A DNA stretch of 64,000 nucleotides. It comes from Dinoroseobacter sp049801095 (lineage in GTDB: Bacteria > Pseudomonadota > Alphaproteobacteria > Rhodobacterales > Rhodobacteraceae). A model generated the notes under the pieces. The model did no database searches. It saw only the letters and a list, made by a program, of their open reading frames with translations, and was not told the DNA's origin. Location of the stretch: positions 1-64,000 of the forward strand of contig NZ_JBNAGH010000008.1 of assembly GCF_049801095.1 (NCBI RefSeq), in the 5' to 3' direction. The stretch's first letter is position 1. Each line of letters opens with the position of its first letter. The position numbers were made by a program, and so were the translations under genes. Positions 1 to 9,052 of this stretch are shown here, one piece after another.

Positions 1-15
1 GGGGGATGTTAAGGA

Positions 16-483
16 TTACTCGTTAGGAGAACCCTTGGCGCCTTTGATCGCGGCCAGCTCGGCGAAGCTGTACTCGGTCGCGTCGAGGCCCAGGCTTGCG
101 GCCAGCTGTGCGGCTGCGCCGGAGACGCCCACGGACTGGGTCGAGACGACGCCACCGCGCTCGGTGATGTTGTAGCCGTTGTCCGTGTCGAAGCTGCCCT
201 TGATGTTGGCCAGCTCGGCGAAGCTGTAGTCATTCGCGTCCACGCCCAGGGTCGCGGCCAGCTGTGCATGGGCCGGGGAGATGCCGACCGACTGGGTCGA
301 GACCACGTCGCCGCGGGGGGCGATGTTGTAGCCGTTATCGGTGTCGTAGCTGCCCTTGATGGCGGCCAGTTCGGAGAAGCTGTAGACGCCGGGCTCGACG
401 CCGAGCTGACGCTCGAGCTGGGAGGATGCGAAGGCCGGAGCGGTCAGGGCGATCACGAGGGCGGAGGTCAGAGCGAGTTTCAT
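16..483 (-). CDS. Secreted three-repeat protein of unknown function
   Basis: A 155-residue protein with a clear signal peptide (residues 1-19, ending AFA). The mature part is almost entirely a tandem repeat with a 52-residue period: the motif YSF(S/A)ELAxIKG starts at residues 34, 86 and 138. Each unit runs QLAAxLGVD, then YSFxELAxIKG, then DTDNGYNI, RGxVVSTQSVG; the third copy stops after the IKG. Repeat identity is also high at DNA level, suggesting recent duplication. An AGGA sequence lies about 9 nt before the ATG. I do not recognise a characterised family; the content suggests a small exported protein. No neighbouring gene on this side informs its role. Confidence 0.8.
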   Translation of the reverse strand: MKLALTSALVIALTAPAFASSQLERQLGVEPGVYSFSELAAIKGSYDTDNGYNIAPRGDVVSTQSVGISPAHAQLAATLGVDANDYSFAELANIKGSFDTDNGYNITERGGVVSTQSVGVSGAAAQLAASLGLDATEYSFAELAAIKGAKGSPNE

Positions 484-730
484 TTCAGTAGTCCTTTCAG
501 TGTGTTGCGCGGCCTGTTTGTGCGTTGCGAGCCGCGGTGTTGTGTGTGTCGGCGGTGTGTGTCGCTGCCGATGAGATGGATTTGGGTCGGGGGGGCTCGG
601 AATGAAATGGCGATGATGCGAGAGGTTGTTGCGCGCTGACGCACATCACGCTCCCGCGATCAGGCCTTCTGCGCGGGGTGTTCGAGGGTTTCCGGAAAGC
701 TGCGTGGTTTCAGAGACTTACCCGGACACA

Positions 731-776
731 CCCCCTCACAGCCCGGTGATGTTTCCAACAGAGGGGGCTGAGGGGG
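731..776. repeat. Large inverted repeat (hairpin), role unknown
   Basis: Arms 731-744 and 765-776 pair over 12 bp (CCCCCTCA plus GCCC against GGGC plus TGAGGGGG) with a 2-nt bulge at 739-740 and a 20-nt loop. There is no T-run after it on either strand, so it is not a typical intrinsic terminator. It lies about 250 bp upstream of the repeat-protein gene and about 500 bp upstream of the aldehyde dehydrogenase. Confidence 0.5.
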
Positions 777-1140
777 GTAAAAGTCACAGCCAATGTGACA
801 GAAAAAAATCGAAAGAAATCTGAGGGGAGGGGTTGGAGAGCGGAAATCTGACCGCAGAAGCGCCGAAAAAGCGCGAGCAAAGTCCCCTTACCGCACCAAA
901 AAAGCGACTCGACCAGCCTTGCGAAGCCGAAAATCGGCAAATTGGCCGGATGAAGGCTCTCAAGTCAGCGAATTTCTGGACCAAACGCACCTCCTGGGGG
1001 CCAAACTCCTGCATCAACCCCGATCAGCGGCCGAAACGCCCCGCTCTTGAGTCGCGACTTGTCCAGATCCACCCTGCGACGCTTCGCATTCAGACCCGAG
1101 ACAAGCGTCCTTTGCGGTCAAACCCCCAAAATCCTCTCTC

Positions 1141-1166
1141 GACCTGTCTCGCTCCTGAGACAGGTC
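1141..1166. promoter_or_regulatory. Palindromic activator/operator candidate upstream of aldehyde dehydrogenase
   Basis: A perfect 10-bp inverted repeat, GACCTGTCTC and GAGACAGGTC, separated by 6 bp. Its core is TGTC-N10-GACA. A half-site-like GAGACAAG lies at 1098-1105 and CTTGTC at 1058-1063. ExaC/AcoD-type aldehyde dehydrogenases are often driven by AcoR-type sigma-54 activators whose upstream sites are TGT/ACA inverted repeats, so such a role fits, but no AcoR gene is visible in the window. The site is about 108 bp before the start codon, an ordinary distance for an enhancer-type site. Confidence 0.5.
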
Positions 1167-1208
1167 CGCAAAACCACGACTAAGGGACCAAGCCGGGTGC
1201 GTGATCCC

Positions 1209-1224
1209 TTGACCTAGGCTTTGC
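1209..1224 (+). promoter_or_regulatory. Possible degenerate sigma-54 promoter
   Basis: The 16-base stretch aligns to TTGGCACRNNNNTTGC with the correct spacing and a good TTTGC at the -12 part, but the invariant -24 GG is GA here. The same TTGACC could be read as a sigma-70 -35 box, but no acceptable -10 follows at 16-18 bp. Position relative to the palindrome at 1141-1166 fits an enhancer-dependent promoter. Weak call. Confidence 0.25.
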
Positions 1225-1273
1225 GCATCACATGGGGGCCACCCCAAACGCACCACCCTAGGAGGACCACGAC

Positions 1274-2794
<1,521 letters not shown>

Positions 2795-2820
2795 GCCCGG
2801 ACCCTGTTCGATCTTTGAAA

Positions 2821-2849
2821 GCGGCCCTTTCGGGGGCCGCGTTTTTTTT
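2821..2849 (+). terminator. Rho-independent terminator after the aldehyde dehydrogenase
   Basis: Stem GCGGCCC (2821-2827) and GGGCCGC (2834-2840) with a 6-nt loop, then G and eight T (2842-2849). It ends 5 bp before the stop of the convergent gene and may also serve that gene. Confidence 0.9.
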
Positions 2850-2854
2850 GTGCG

Positions 2855-3856
2855 CTACTGCAGGATCGCGCTTTCCCATTCCGACAGGAAACCGCGCCGC
2901 TTGAATCGGTCGAGATAGACCAGCAGCGCGGGACCAAGCTCGATCCGTCGCACGGCGCTGTCATCATTCGGGGGCGCGATGGGGGGCAGGGCGGTTCCGT
3001 CAAAGGTCTCGCTCAGCAGGTGATCCACGAACTGCCCGGCGGTTTCGGGTTCCGCCGCGCTGGCCGGGATCAGCACCGAGCGCAGCATGAGTGTCGTGAA
3101 ATCCGAAGGCAGGATGATCGTGTAGGCATCCCGGTCCACCCGGCCCAGAGCGTAGCTCGCCAGCACGTTATAGGCGATGGCCAGCTCTCCGCCGACCACG
3201 GCGTCGATCATGTCCGACGAGCAACAATAGAGCGCCACATCCAGCGCCCCCATCACCTCGGTCAGGCGCCAATAGGTCTCGGAGGTGCGGGCATCCTGCG
3301 TGGCAAAGAGATACCCGAGCCCCGACTGTCGCACATCATACGTCCCGATCCGACCTTCGAACCGCGCCGGGTTCTCGCGCAGGGTCGTGATCAGTTGCTG
3401 ACGGCTGCGGGGCAGGGGCAGATCGGCAAAGGCGGATTTGGAGACGACGATCGCCGCCGGTTCCTGGCTGAAGGCAAAGAGCCGGTCGTTCCACGTCGCC
3501 CAGCCCGGCAAGGCGTCGGTCGCGTCGGAATTGTGGGGCTGGGCCAGCCCGTCATTGGCCAGCTTGGTCTGCAGATCCATCGCGCTGGAGATTGCGATGT
3601 CAAAACGTGTCCCATCGGTGCGCAGGGCGCGGTCGAGCTCCGCCGAGCTTGCCACCGTATAGGCGACCGCCGTGTCCGGCGCGCCCTCCAGATAGGACCG
3701 GATCATTGGTGCGAAAAACGCGATATCCGCGGTCGAGATGATCTCCAGCGTGGTCGCGGCGTCGTCCGGGCCGAAACGCGCCTGATCCTCGATCTCGAAC
3801 GCCGCCAGCGGCGCCGCGATCAGGAGGCCGACAAGGGAAAGGAGAGTGTGACGCAT
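2855..3856 (-). CDS. Periplasmic substrate-binding-like protein linked to the TctDE system
   Basis: A 333-residue protein with a signal peptide (about residues 1-19) and the general form of iron/2-aminophosphonate-type ABC periplasmic binding proteins. No permease or ATPase gene accompanies it. It is the third gene of the minus-strand unit tctD-tctE-this gene, and its start overlaps the end of the kinase by 37 nt. In related loci such orphan binding proteins accompany TctDE sensors, so it probably presents a ligand to the kinase rather than feeding a transporter. Adjacent Cys residues occur in LYCCSSD. Ligand unknown. Confidence 0.75.
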   Translation of the reverse strand: MRHTLLSLVGLLIAAPLAAFEIEDQARFGPDDAATTLEIISTADIAFFAPMIRSYLEGAPDTAVAYTVASSAELDRALRTDGTRFDIAISSAMDLQTKLANDGLAQPHNSDATDALPGWATWNDRLFAFSQEPAAIVVSKSAFADLPLPRSRQQLITTLRENPARFEGRIGTYDVRQSGLGYLFATQDARTSETYWRLTEVMGALDVALYCCSSDMIDAVVGGELAIAYNVLASYALGRVDRDAYTIILPSDFTTLMLRSVLIPASAAEPETAGQFVDHLLSETFDGTALPPIAPPNDDSAVRRIELGPALLVYLDRFKRRGFLSEWESAILQ

Positions 3857-5205
3857 GCGCCGCCTCCGGCTGAATTGGCAAGAATGAGCTGGCCGCCATG
3901 GACCCGGGCGACCTCGTCCGCGATGGTCAGGCCGAGACCGGAGCCGATAATCTGGGCCGCATTGCTGCCGCGCACAAAGCGTCCGGTCAGGGATGCGGGA
4001 TCTGCCTCGGGAAAGCCGGGCCCGGTATCGATCACCCGCAACCGGGCCCGTTCGGCATCGCGATCCACGCTCAGGGTGATCTGCCCCTCGGCGGGCGTGT
4101 ATTTGATCGCATTGTCGAGGATGTTGGCCACCGCGCTCTGCATCAGGATGAGATCGCCGCGCAGGCTCGGGTCGGCGGCACCCTCCACGGCGATCTCGAT
4201 ATCCTTGAGCTCCGTGATCGGGCGGGCGCGGGCTGCGGCCTCCCGCGCGAGGGTCTGGAGCGAGATCACATCGCTCTCCAGACTGTCAGAGCGGAAGCTT
4301 ACCGTCGCATGGTCCAGAAGCTGCCCCGCCGTGCGGGAGGTTTCGTCCACCGCGCGCATCATCTCTTTCAGGGTCTGACGCGCTTCCGGGGTTTCGGCCC
4401 GGCGATAGAGGATCTCGGCTTGCGTGCGCACGATGGCCAGAGGGGTGCGCACCCGGTGCGCCGCCTCGACGATGAAATCCTCCGACCGGGCGAGCGAGGT
4501 TTTCAGCCGGGTCATGAAGCTGTTGAGCGTGGTGACCAGCGGTGCCATCTCGCGCGGCACGGCGGTGGTCACCTCCCGCAGGTCCGATGGCCCCCGGCGC
4601 GACAAGCTGGTCGTCAGCCGGTTGACCGGGCGGATCGTGGTGCTGGCTACGACGATCGCGAGCAAGGCCGTGAGCGCAAAGAACCCCGCCCCGATCCCCA
4701 TGGAGAGCTGCGAAACCCGGGTCAGCACCGCGCGCTGGCCCTGCCGCGTCTGCGCGATGGAGACCTGCAACAGCGAGGACCCCTCAAAGAGCGAGATCGG
4801 CCGGGCCACGGTTGCGATCCGCACATCCTCTCCGAGAAAGGGGAGGGTGTCGAAACTGGCAGGCTCCGCAGGGCCGCCCTCCGGGCGCGGCAGGCTCTCA
4901 TAACCCGACAGGAATTCGTCCCCGAGCCAGATCGCGTAGAACACCCGCTCATCCGCGGCGCTGCCCAGCATGGAGAAGGCGAAATAGGGGATATCGATCA
5001 TGATTTCGCCATCGCGGACGCGGGCATTGTCGACGATGGACACCGCTGAGGCGGTCAGGATGTTGTCCTGGCTTTCCTGAGCGAGCTGGGCCGCCACGGA
5101 TTGCACCACGAAATAGAGGATGATCGCCGTCGCCGCCGCGCCCGCCAGCAGAAAGGTCAGGAGACGTCGCCGGATCGACGTGGTCGGCGCGAGCCCGGGG
5201 ATCAT
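3820..5205 (-). CDS. tctE: TctE-like sensor histidine kinase
   Basis: A 461-residue membrane kinase. A first transmembrane segment lies near residues 13-35, a periplasmic sensor domain follows to about residue 165, and a second transmembrane segment (about 168-190) leads into HAMP-like and kinase domains. The H-box is AAHRVRTPLA, the N-box NILDNAIKYT, and the ATP-lid glycine motifs are DTGPGF and GSGLGL. It overlaps the response regulator by 4 nt (ATGA), so the two are translationally coupled. It is divergent from tctC and probably senses a tricarboxylate, directly or through the neighbouring binding protein. Confidence 0.88.
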   Translation of the reverse strand: MIPGLAPTTSIRRRLLTFLLAGAAATAIILYFVVQSVAAQLAQESQDNILTASAVSIVDNARVRDGEIMIDIPYFAFSMLGSAADERVFYAIWLGDEFLSGYESLPRPEGGPAEPASFDTLPFLGEDVRIATVARPISLFEGSSLLQVSIAQTRQGQRAVLTRVSQLSMGIGAGFFALTALLAIVVASTTIRPVNRLTTSLSRRGPSDLREVTTAVPREMAPLVTTLNSFMTRLKTSLARSEDFIVEAAHRVRTPLAIVRTQAEILYRRAETPEARQTLKEMMRAVDETSRTAGQLLDHATVSFRSDSLESDVISLQTLAREAAARARPITELKDIEIAVEGAADPSLRGDLILMQSAVANILDNAIKYTPAEGQITLSVDRDAERARLRVIDTGPGFPEADPASLTGRFVRGSNAAQIIGSGLGLTIADEVARVHGGQLILANSAGGGACVTLSFPLSAS

Positions 5206-5867
5206 GGCACGTCCAGTTTATAGCCCGACCCGCGCACGGTGGTGATCCGCACACCGGTCTCGGCCAGATGACGGCGCAAACGCCCCACATAGACCTCGAT
5301 CGCGTTCTCGGTGACCTCTTCATCAAAGGAAAAGAGCCGGTCCACCAGCGCCGATTTCGAGAAGATCTGACCCGGCGCATTGGCGAAGGTTTCAAACAGC
5401 CGCAGCTCCCGCGTGCGCAACTGGACCACGCGATCCGGGGTCTCGAGCGTGCCTGCAAGCGCGTCAAACGTCAGCTCCGCCAAGGCGATCTGATTGCCCG
5501 CAGCCCCGCTTTTGCGTCGCATCACGGCCCGGCAACGGGCCTCCAGCTCGGCAAAATCGATGGGTTTGACCATGTAATCATCGGCTCCGAGATCGAGCAC
5601 GCTGACCCGATCCGACACCTCGGACCGCGCCGTCAGGACGATGACCGGCGTCTCCTGCGCCTCGCGACGGCAGCGGCTCAGAAAGGTCCGACCATCTCCG
5701 TCCGGCAGCATAATATCCAGCAAAAACAGATCGTAAGTTGTGGTCGCGATGAAGTCCCAGGCCTCGGCCATGCTATCGGCATGATCGACCACATGGCCAT
5801 CGAGGCTCAGCCGGTCGATGACGGCCCGGGCCAGCGGCGCGTGATCCTCGATCAAAAGAAATCGCAT
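5202..5867 (-). CDS. tctD: TctD-like OmpR-family response regulator
   Basis: A 221-residue regulator. The start at 5867 gives MRFLLIEDH, the usual beginning of a receiver domain; longer open frames upstream would run across the divergent promoter. The receiver has acidic ED near the N-terminus, the phosphoacceptor in FLLDIMLPDGDG and the conserved lysine in MVKPIDF. The C-terminal half is a winged helix (about residues 125-221) ending GSGYKLDVP. By family it should control the divergent tctCBA operon; an 11-bp direct repeat typical of OmpR-type sites lies between the two at 5892-5913. Confidence 0.9.
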   Translation of the reverse strand: MRFLLIEDHAPLARAVIDRLSLDGHVVDHADSMAEAWDFIATTTYDLFLLDIMLPDGDGRTFLSRCRREAQETPVIVLTARSEVSDRVSVLDLGADDYMVKPIDFAELEARCRAVMRRKSGAAGNQIALAELTFDALAGTLETPDRVVQLRTRELRLFETFANAPGQIFSKSALVDRLFSFDEEVTENAIEVYVGRLRRHLAETGVRITTVRGSGYKLDVP

Positions 5868-5891
5868 GGGCGGAAAAATTCCCGTGGGCGG

Positions 5892-5913
5892 TGTCAGGTT
5901 TATGTCAGCTTTC
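5892..5913. promoter_or_regulatory. Direct-repeat operator candidate for TctD
   Basis: Two tandem 11-mers, TGTCAGGTTTA and TGTCAGCTTTC, identical at 9 of 11 positions, lie in the 106-bp gap between the divergent tctD and tctC starts. Tandem sites one helical turn apart are the usual architecture for OmpR-family dimers. Family reasoning plus position make this the likely TctD box. Confidence 0.6.
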
Positions 5914-5973
5914 GGTGCGACGTATCTTTCATGGGCGGCAACGACCGCCTTTGTCAAACGGGAGGACCTTGAC

Positions 5974-6954
5974 ATGACATTCGCAATGACTCGTCGCGCG
6001 CTCATGGCAGCCGCGGCTTCGCTCGCGCTGGCCGGTGGCGCCCAGGCCGGTGGCCACCAGATGCTCGACAGCGTGCATTTCCTCATCCCCGGCGGCGCCG
6101 GTGGTGGCTGGGACGGCACCGCGCGCGGCACCGGTGAGGCGCTCACCAATTCCGGGCTCGTGGGCTCGGCTTCCTACGAGAACATGTCCGGTGGTGGCGG
6201 CGGCAAGGCCATCGGCTACCTGATCGAAAACGCCGAGAGCAACTACGGCACGCTGATGGTGAACTCCACGCCGATCGTGATCCGCTCGCTCACCGGTGTG
6301 TTCCCGCATAACTTCCGCGACCTGACCCTCGTGGCCGGGACCATCGGCGATTATGCGGCCATCGTGGTCGGCAAGGACAGCCCGATCAACTCCATGGCAG
6401 ACCTGCTGGCAGCCTATGACGCGGACCCGAACTCCACCGCGATTGGTGGCGGCTCGGTGCCGGGCGGCATGGACCACCTCGTGGCGGCCATGGTGATGGA
6501 AGCGGCGGGCAAGGATCCGCTGGGCGTGAAGTACATCCCCTATGATGCGGGCGGCAAGGCCATGGCGGCGCTGCTCTCGGGCGAGATCGCGGCGCTTTCC
6601 ACCGGCTTCTCCGAAGCGGTCGATCTGGCCGATGCAGGCGAAGTGAAGATCATCGGTGTGACCTCCGATGAGCGCGTGGGCGCAGCCCCCGACGCCATGA
6701 CCATGATGGAGCAGGGCATCGACACCACCTTCGTCAACTGGCGTGGCTTCTTCGGTGCACCGGGTATGCCGGCGGATCAGGTCTCGGCCTATCAGGCGGC
6801 CATCGAAAAGATGTACGACACCGAAGAGTGGGAAACCGTTCGCGCCCGCAACGGCTGGGTTAACATCCACAACAGCGGCGACGAGTTCCTGAAATTCCTG
6901 GAGACCCAGGAAACGCAGATCGGTGATCTGATGAAGAAGCTCGGCTTCCTCTGA
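5974..6954 (+). CDS. tctC: TctC-like periplasmic tricarboxylate-binding protein
   Basis: A 326-residue tripartite tricarboxylate transporter binding protein. I chose the ATG at 5974 because GGAGG lies 8 nt upstream and a signal peptide with a twin-arginine-like TRRALM start follows (about residues 1-25, ending AQA). The mature protein has the TctC features HFLIPGGAGGGWDGTAR near the start and a SGEIAALSTG segment later. The binding protein feeds the TctAB permease encoded downstream. A hairpin with a T-run just after the gene probably lets it be made in excess over the membrane subunits. Confidence 0.93.
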   Translation: MTFAMTRRALMAAAASLALAGGAQAGGHQMLDSVHFLIPGGAGGGWDGTARGTGEALTNSGLVGSASYENMSGGGGGKAIGYLIENAESNYGTLMVNSTPIVIRSLTGVFPHNFRDLTLVAGTIGDYAAIVVGKDSPINSMADLLAAYDADPNSTAIGGGSVPGGMDHLVAAMVMEAAGKDPLGVKYIPYDAGGKAMAALLSGEIAALSTGFSEAVDLADAGEVKIIGVTSDERVGAAPDAMTMMEQGIDTTFVNWRGFFGAPGMPADQVSAYQAAIEKMYDTEEWETVRARNGWVNIHNSGDEFLKFLETQETQIGDLMKKLGFL

Positions 6955-6973
6955 TCTGAAGCTTTGGCTTCAA

Positions 6974-7013
6974 GGGTGCGGCGCGGAGAACAACGCGCCC
7001 ACCCGCATTTTTT
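6974..7013 (+). terminator. Attenuator/terminator between tctC and tctB
   Basis: GGGTG-C-GGCGCG (6974-6985) pairs with CGCGCCCACCC (6994-7004) with one bulged C and an 8-nt loop, followed by GCA and six T (7008-7013). A smaller hairpin, TGAAGC/GCTTCA, lies just upstream at 6957-6972. Partial termination here would give more binding protein than permease, a common arrangement. Confidence 0.75.
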
Positions 7014-7036
7014 CGAAAATTCTGGGAGGGATGGAC

Positions 7037-7525
7037 ATGGCGCTCGACCGTTGGATCGCGCTTGTTTTGCTGGGTATTTGCCTGGTCTACGGCTATACGG
7101 CTTATTTCACGATGGATGACAGTCTTGCCCCGTTCATGCGGCGCAATCCGATCTGGCCGTCCACTTTCCCCAAGGTGCTGGCCGTGCTCGGCGCGGCTGC
7201 GTCACTGGTGATCCTGCTGGGGCTCGAAGGTCCGCAGAAGCCGCCCAAGGAGGGCGATATCGATTACCGCCGTCTGGGCGATTACAAGATCGGGCAGGCC
7301 GCCGCGCTTCTGGGCCTCATGGTGGCCTATGCGCTGCTCCTGCGCCCGGCGGGTTTCCTGCTCTCGACCAGCGGCTTCCTGATCCTCGGCTCGGTCATCC
7401 TCGGCGAGCGGAACTGGCCGGTGATGATCGGCGTCTCGGCGGTCGCCGCGGGCTTTGTCTGGTATCTGGTGCAGGAGGTGCTTGGCATTTTCCTGCGCCC
7501 GCTGCCCATGTTTCTGGGGGCGTAA
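7037..7525 (+). CDS. tctB: TctB-like small transporter subunit
   Basis: A 162-residue membrane protein with about four transmembrane segments, the normal size and form of TctB. An ATG at 7031 is also in frame, but GGAGG (7025-7029) would almost touch it, while it sits 7 nt before the ATG at 7037, so I use the latter. TctB supports TctA in sodium-coupled tricarboxylate import. tctA begins 3 nt after its stop. Confidence 0.88.
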   Translation: MALDRWIALVLLGICLVYGYTAYFTMDDSLAPFMRRNPIWPSTFPKVLAVLGAAASLVILLGLEGPQKPPKEGDIDYRRLGDYKIGQAAALLGLMVAYALLLRPAGFLLSTSGFLILGSVILGERNWPVMIGVSAVAAGFVWYLVQEVLGIFLRPLPMFLGA

Positions 7526-7528
7526 GAG

Positions 7529-9052
7529 ATGCTTGAAGGACTGCTCATCGGCCTGCAAACGGCCTTTTCCATTCAAAACCTGCTGATGGTGATCGGGGGC
7601 TGCCTGATCGGGACGTTCATCGGGATGCTGCCGGGCCTCGGGCCGATGTCGATCATCGCGATCATGATCCCCGTGGCAATTTCGCTAGGCGACCCCTCGG
7701 CAGCCCTGATCCTGCTGGCGGGTGTGTATTACGGCGCGATCTTCGGCGGCTCGACCTCGTCGATTCTGCTCAACGCGCCGGGCGTTGCGGGCACCGTCGC
7801 CACCAGTTTCGACGGCTATCCCATGGCCAAACAGGGCAAGGCCGGCAAGGCGCTGACCATCGCGGCCATCGCCTCCTTTTCCGGCGGGACCATCGGGGCG
7901 ATCCTGCTCATGGTCTTTGCACCCGCGCTGTCTTCGGTCGCCCTTCTCTTCCACTCGGCGGAGTATTTCGCGCTGATGGTGGTGGGCCTCTCGGCCATCG
8001 CGGCCTTTGCGGGCACGGGCCAAGTGGCCAAGGCGCTGATGATGACCATCCTCGGTCTGATCATGGCCACCGTGGGCGAGGGCGCTCTGTTCAACCTGCC
8101 GCGCTTCACCATGGGGTTGATGGACCTGCAATCGGGCTTTGGCTTTATCACGCTGGCCATGGCGATGTTCGCCCTGCCGGAGGCTTTGTTCCTCGTGATG
8201 AACCCGGTCCGCTCGGTCCAGGGCAGCGGCGATGACAGCGGCGAGATCAAGGATCTGCGCATCACCAAAGCCGAAGCCAAGTCCATGGCCCCCGTGGTCG
8301 GACGGCAATCGGTGCAGGGCTTCTTCATCGGCGTCTTGCCCGGTGCGGGCGCGACCATCGCCTCCTTCCTCGGCTACGCGGTGGAACGCAACATCGCTCC
8401 GAAGAAGGAGCAGGAGGAGTTCGGCAAGGGCTCGATCAAGGGCCTCGCCGCACCGGAGACCGCGAATAACGCGGCCTGCACCGGGTCCTTTGTGCCGCTT
8501 CTGACGCTGGGCATCCCTGGCTCGGGGACGACGGCGATCCTGCTCGGGGCGCTGATTGCCCTGAACGTCTCGCCGGGGCCGCGCCTGATGATCGATGCGC
8601 CCGAGATCTTCTGGGCGGTGATCATGTCGATGTTCATCGGCAACCTGATCCTGCTGGTGCTGAACCTGCCGCTGATCCCCTACATCGCCAAGATCCTGTC
8701 GGTGCCGCGCAACTACTTGATCCCGTTCATTTTGTTCTTCACCCTGATGGGGGCCTATATCGGCCAGAACAATGCGACCGAGCTCTTGTTGCTGGTGGGC
8801 TTCGGGATCTGCGCCACGATCCTGCGCTTTGCGGATTACCCGCTGGCACCGCTGCTGATCGGGTTCATCCTGGGCGGCATGCTGGAGGATAACTTCTCCC
8901 GCGCGATGCAGCTCTATGACGGGATCGGCTTCATCTGGGAGCGTCCGATGACCCTCGGCCTGCTGGCGATCGCGGGGCTCCTGATCATTCTGCCGAGCTA
9001 CCGTGCGCGCCGCGCCCGGGCTCGGGCCGAAGGCGTCGCCGATGGCGACTGA
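7529..9052 (+). CDS. tctA: TctA-like large permease subunit
   Basis: A 507-residue integral membrane protein of the TctA family, with many transmembrane segments and the family's glycine-rich motifs GMLPGLGPM near residue 32 and a matching GVLPGAGAT in the second half. It forms the channel of the tripartite tricarboxylate transporter with TctB and takes substrate from TctC. The following CoA-transferase overlaps its end by 11 nt, tying transport to CoA activation. Confidence 0.95.
   Translation: MLEGLLIGLQTAFSIQNLLMVIGGCLIGTFIGMLPGLGPMSIIAIMIPVAISLGDPSAALILLAGVYYGAIFGGSTSSILLNAPGVAGTVATSFDGYPMAKQGKAGKALTIAAIASFSGGTIGAILLMVFAPALSSVALLFHSAEYFALMVVGLSAIAAFAGTGQVAKALMMTILGLIMATVGEGALFNLPRFTMGLMDLQSGFGFITLAMAMFALPEALFLVMNPVRSVQGSGDDSGEIKDLRITKAEAKSMAPVVGRQSVQGFFIGVLPGAGATIASFLGYAVERNIAPKKEQEEFGKGSIKGLAAPETANNAACTGSFVPLLTLGIPGSGTTAILLGALIALNVSPGPRLMIDAPEIFWAVIMSMFIGNLILLVLNLPLIPYIAKILSVPRNYLIPFILFFTLMGAYIGQNNATELLLLVGFGICATILRFADYPLAPLLIGFILGGMLEDNFSRAMQLYDGIGFIWERPMTLGLLAIAGLLIILPSYRARRARARAEGVADGD

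Larger units (their letters stand above)
484..1273. other. 790-bp gene-free region upstream of the aldehyde dehydrogenase
   Basis: No convincing gene. Open frames here (for example 833-1183 on the plus strand) have a composition unlike the neighbours, no ribosome site and no family resemblance. It contains a large hairpin at 731-776, an everted GTCACA/TGTGAC pair at 783-799, a perfect 10-bp palindrome at 1050-1059 and a strong inverted repeat at 1141-1166. It probably holds promoters for both flanking genes. Confidence 0.6.

Noticed and set aside
783..799. GTCACA-N5-TGTGAC as a Crp site
   Set aside because: The half sites are everted relative to the Crp consensus (TGTGA-N6-TCACA), and spacing is wrong.
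833..1183. 116-codon open frame upstream of the aldehyde dehydrogenase
   Set aside because: Composition rich in Lys, Pro and Arg, no ribosome site, no family match, and it runs through the palindromic regulatory sequence.
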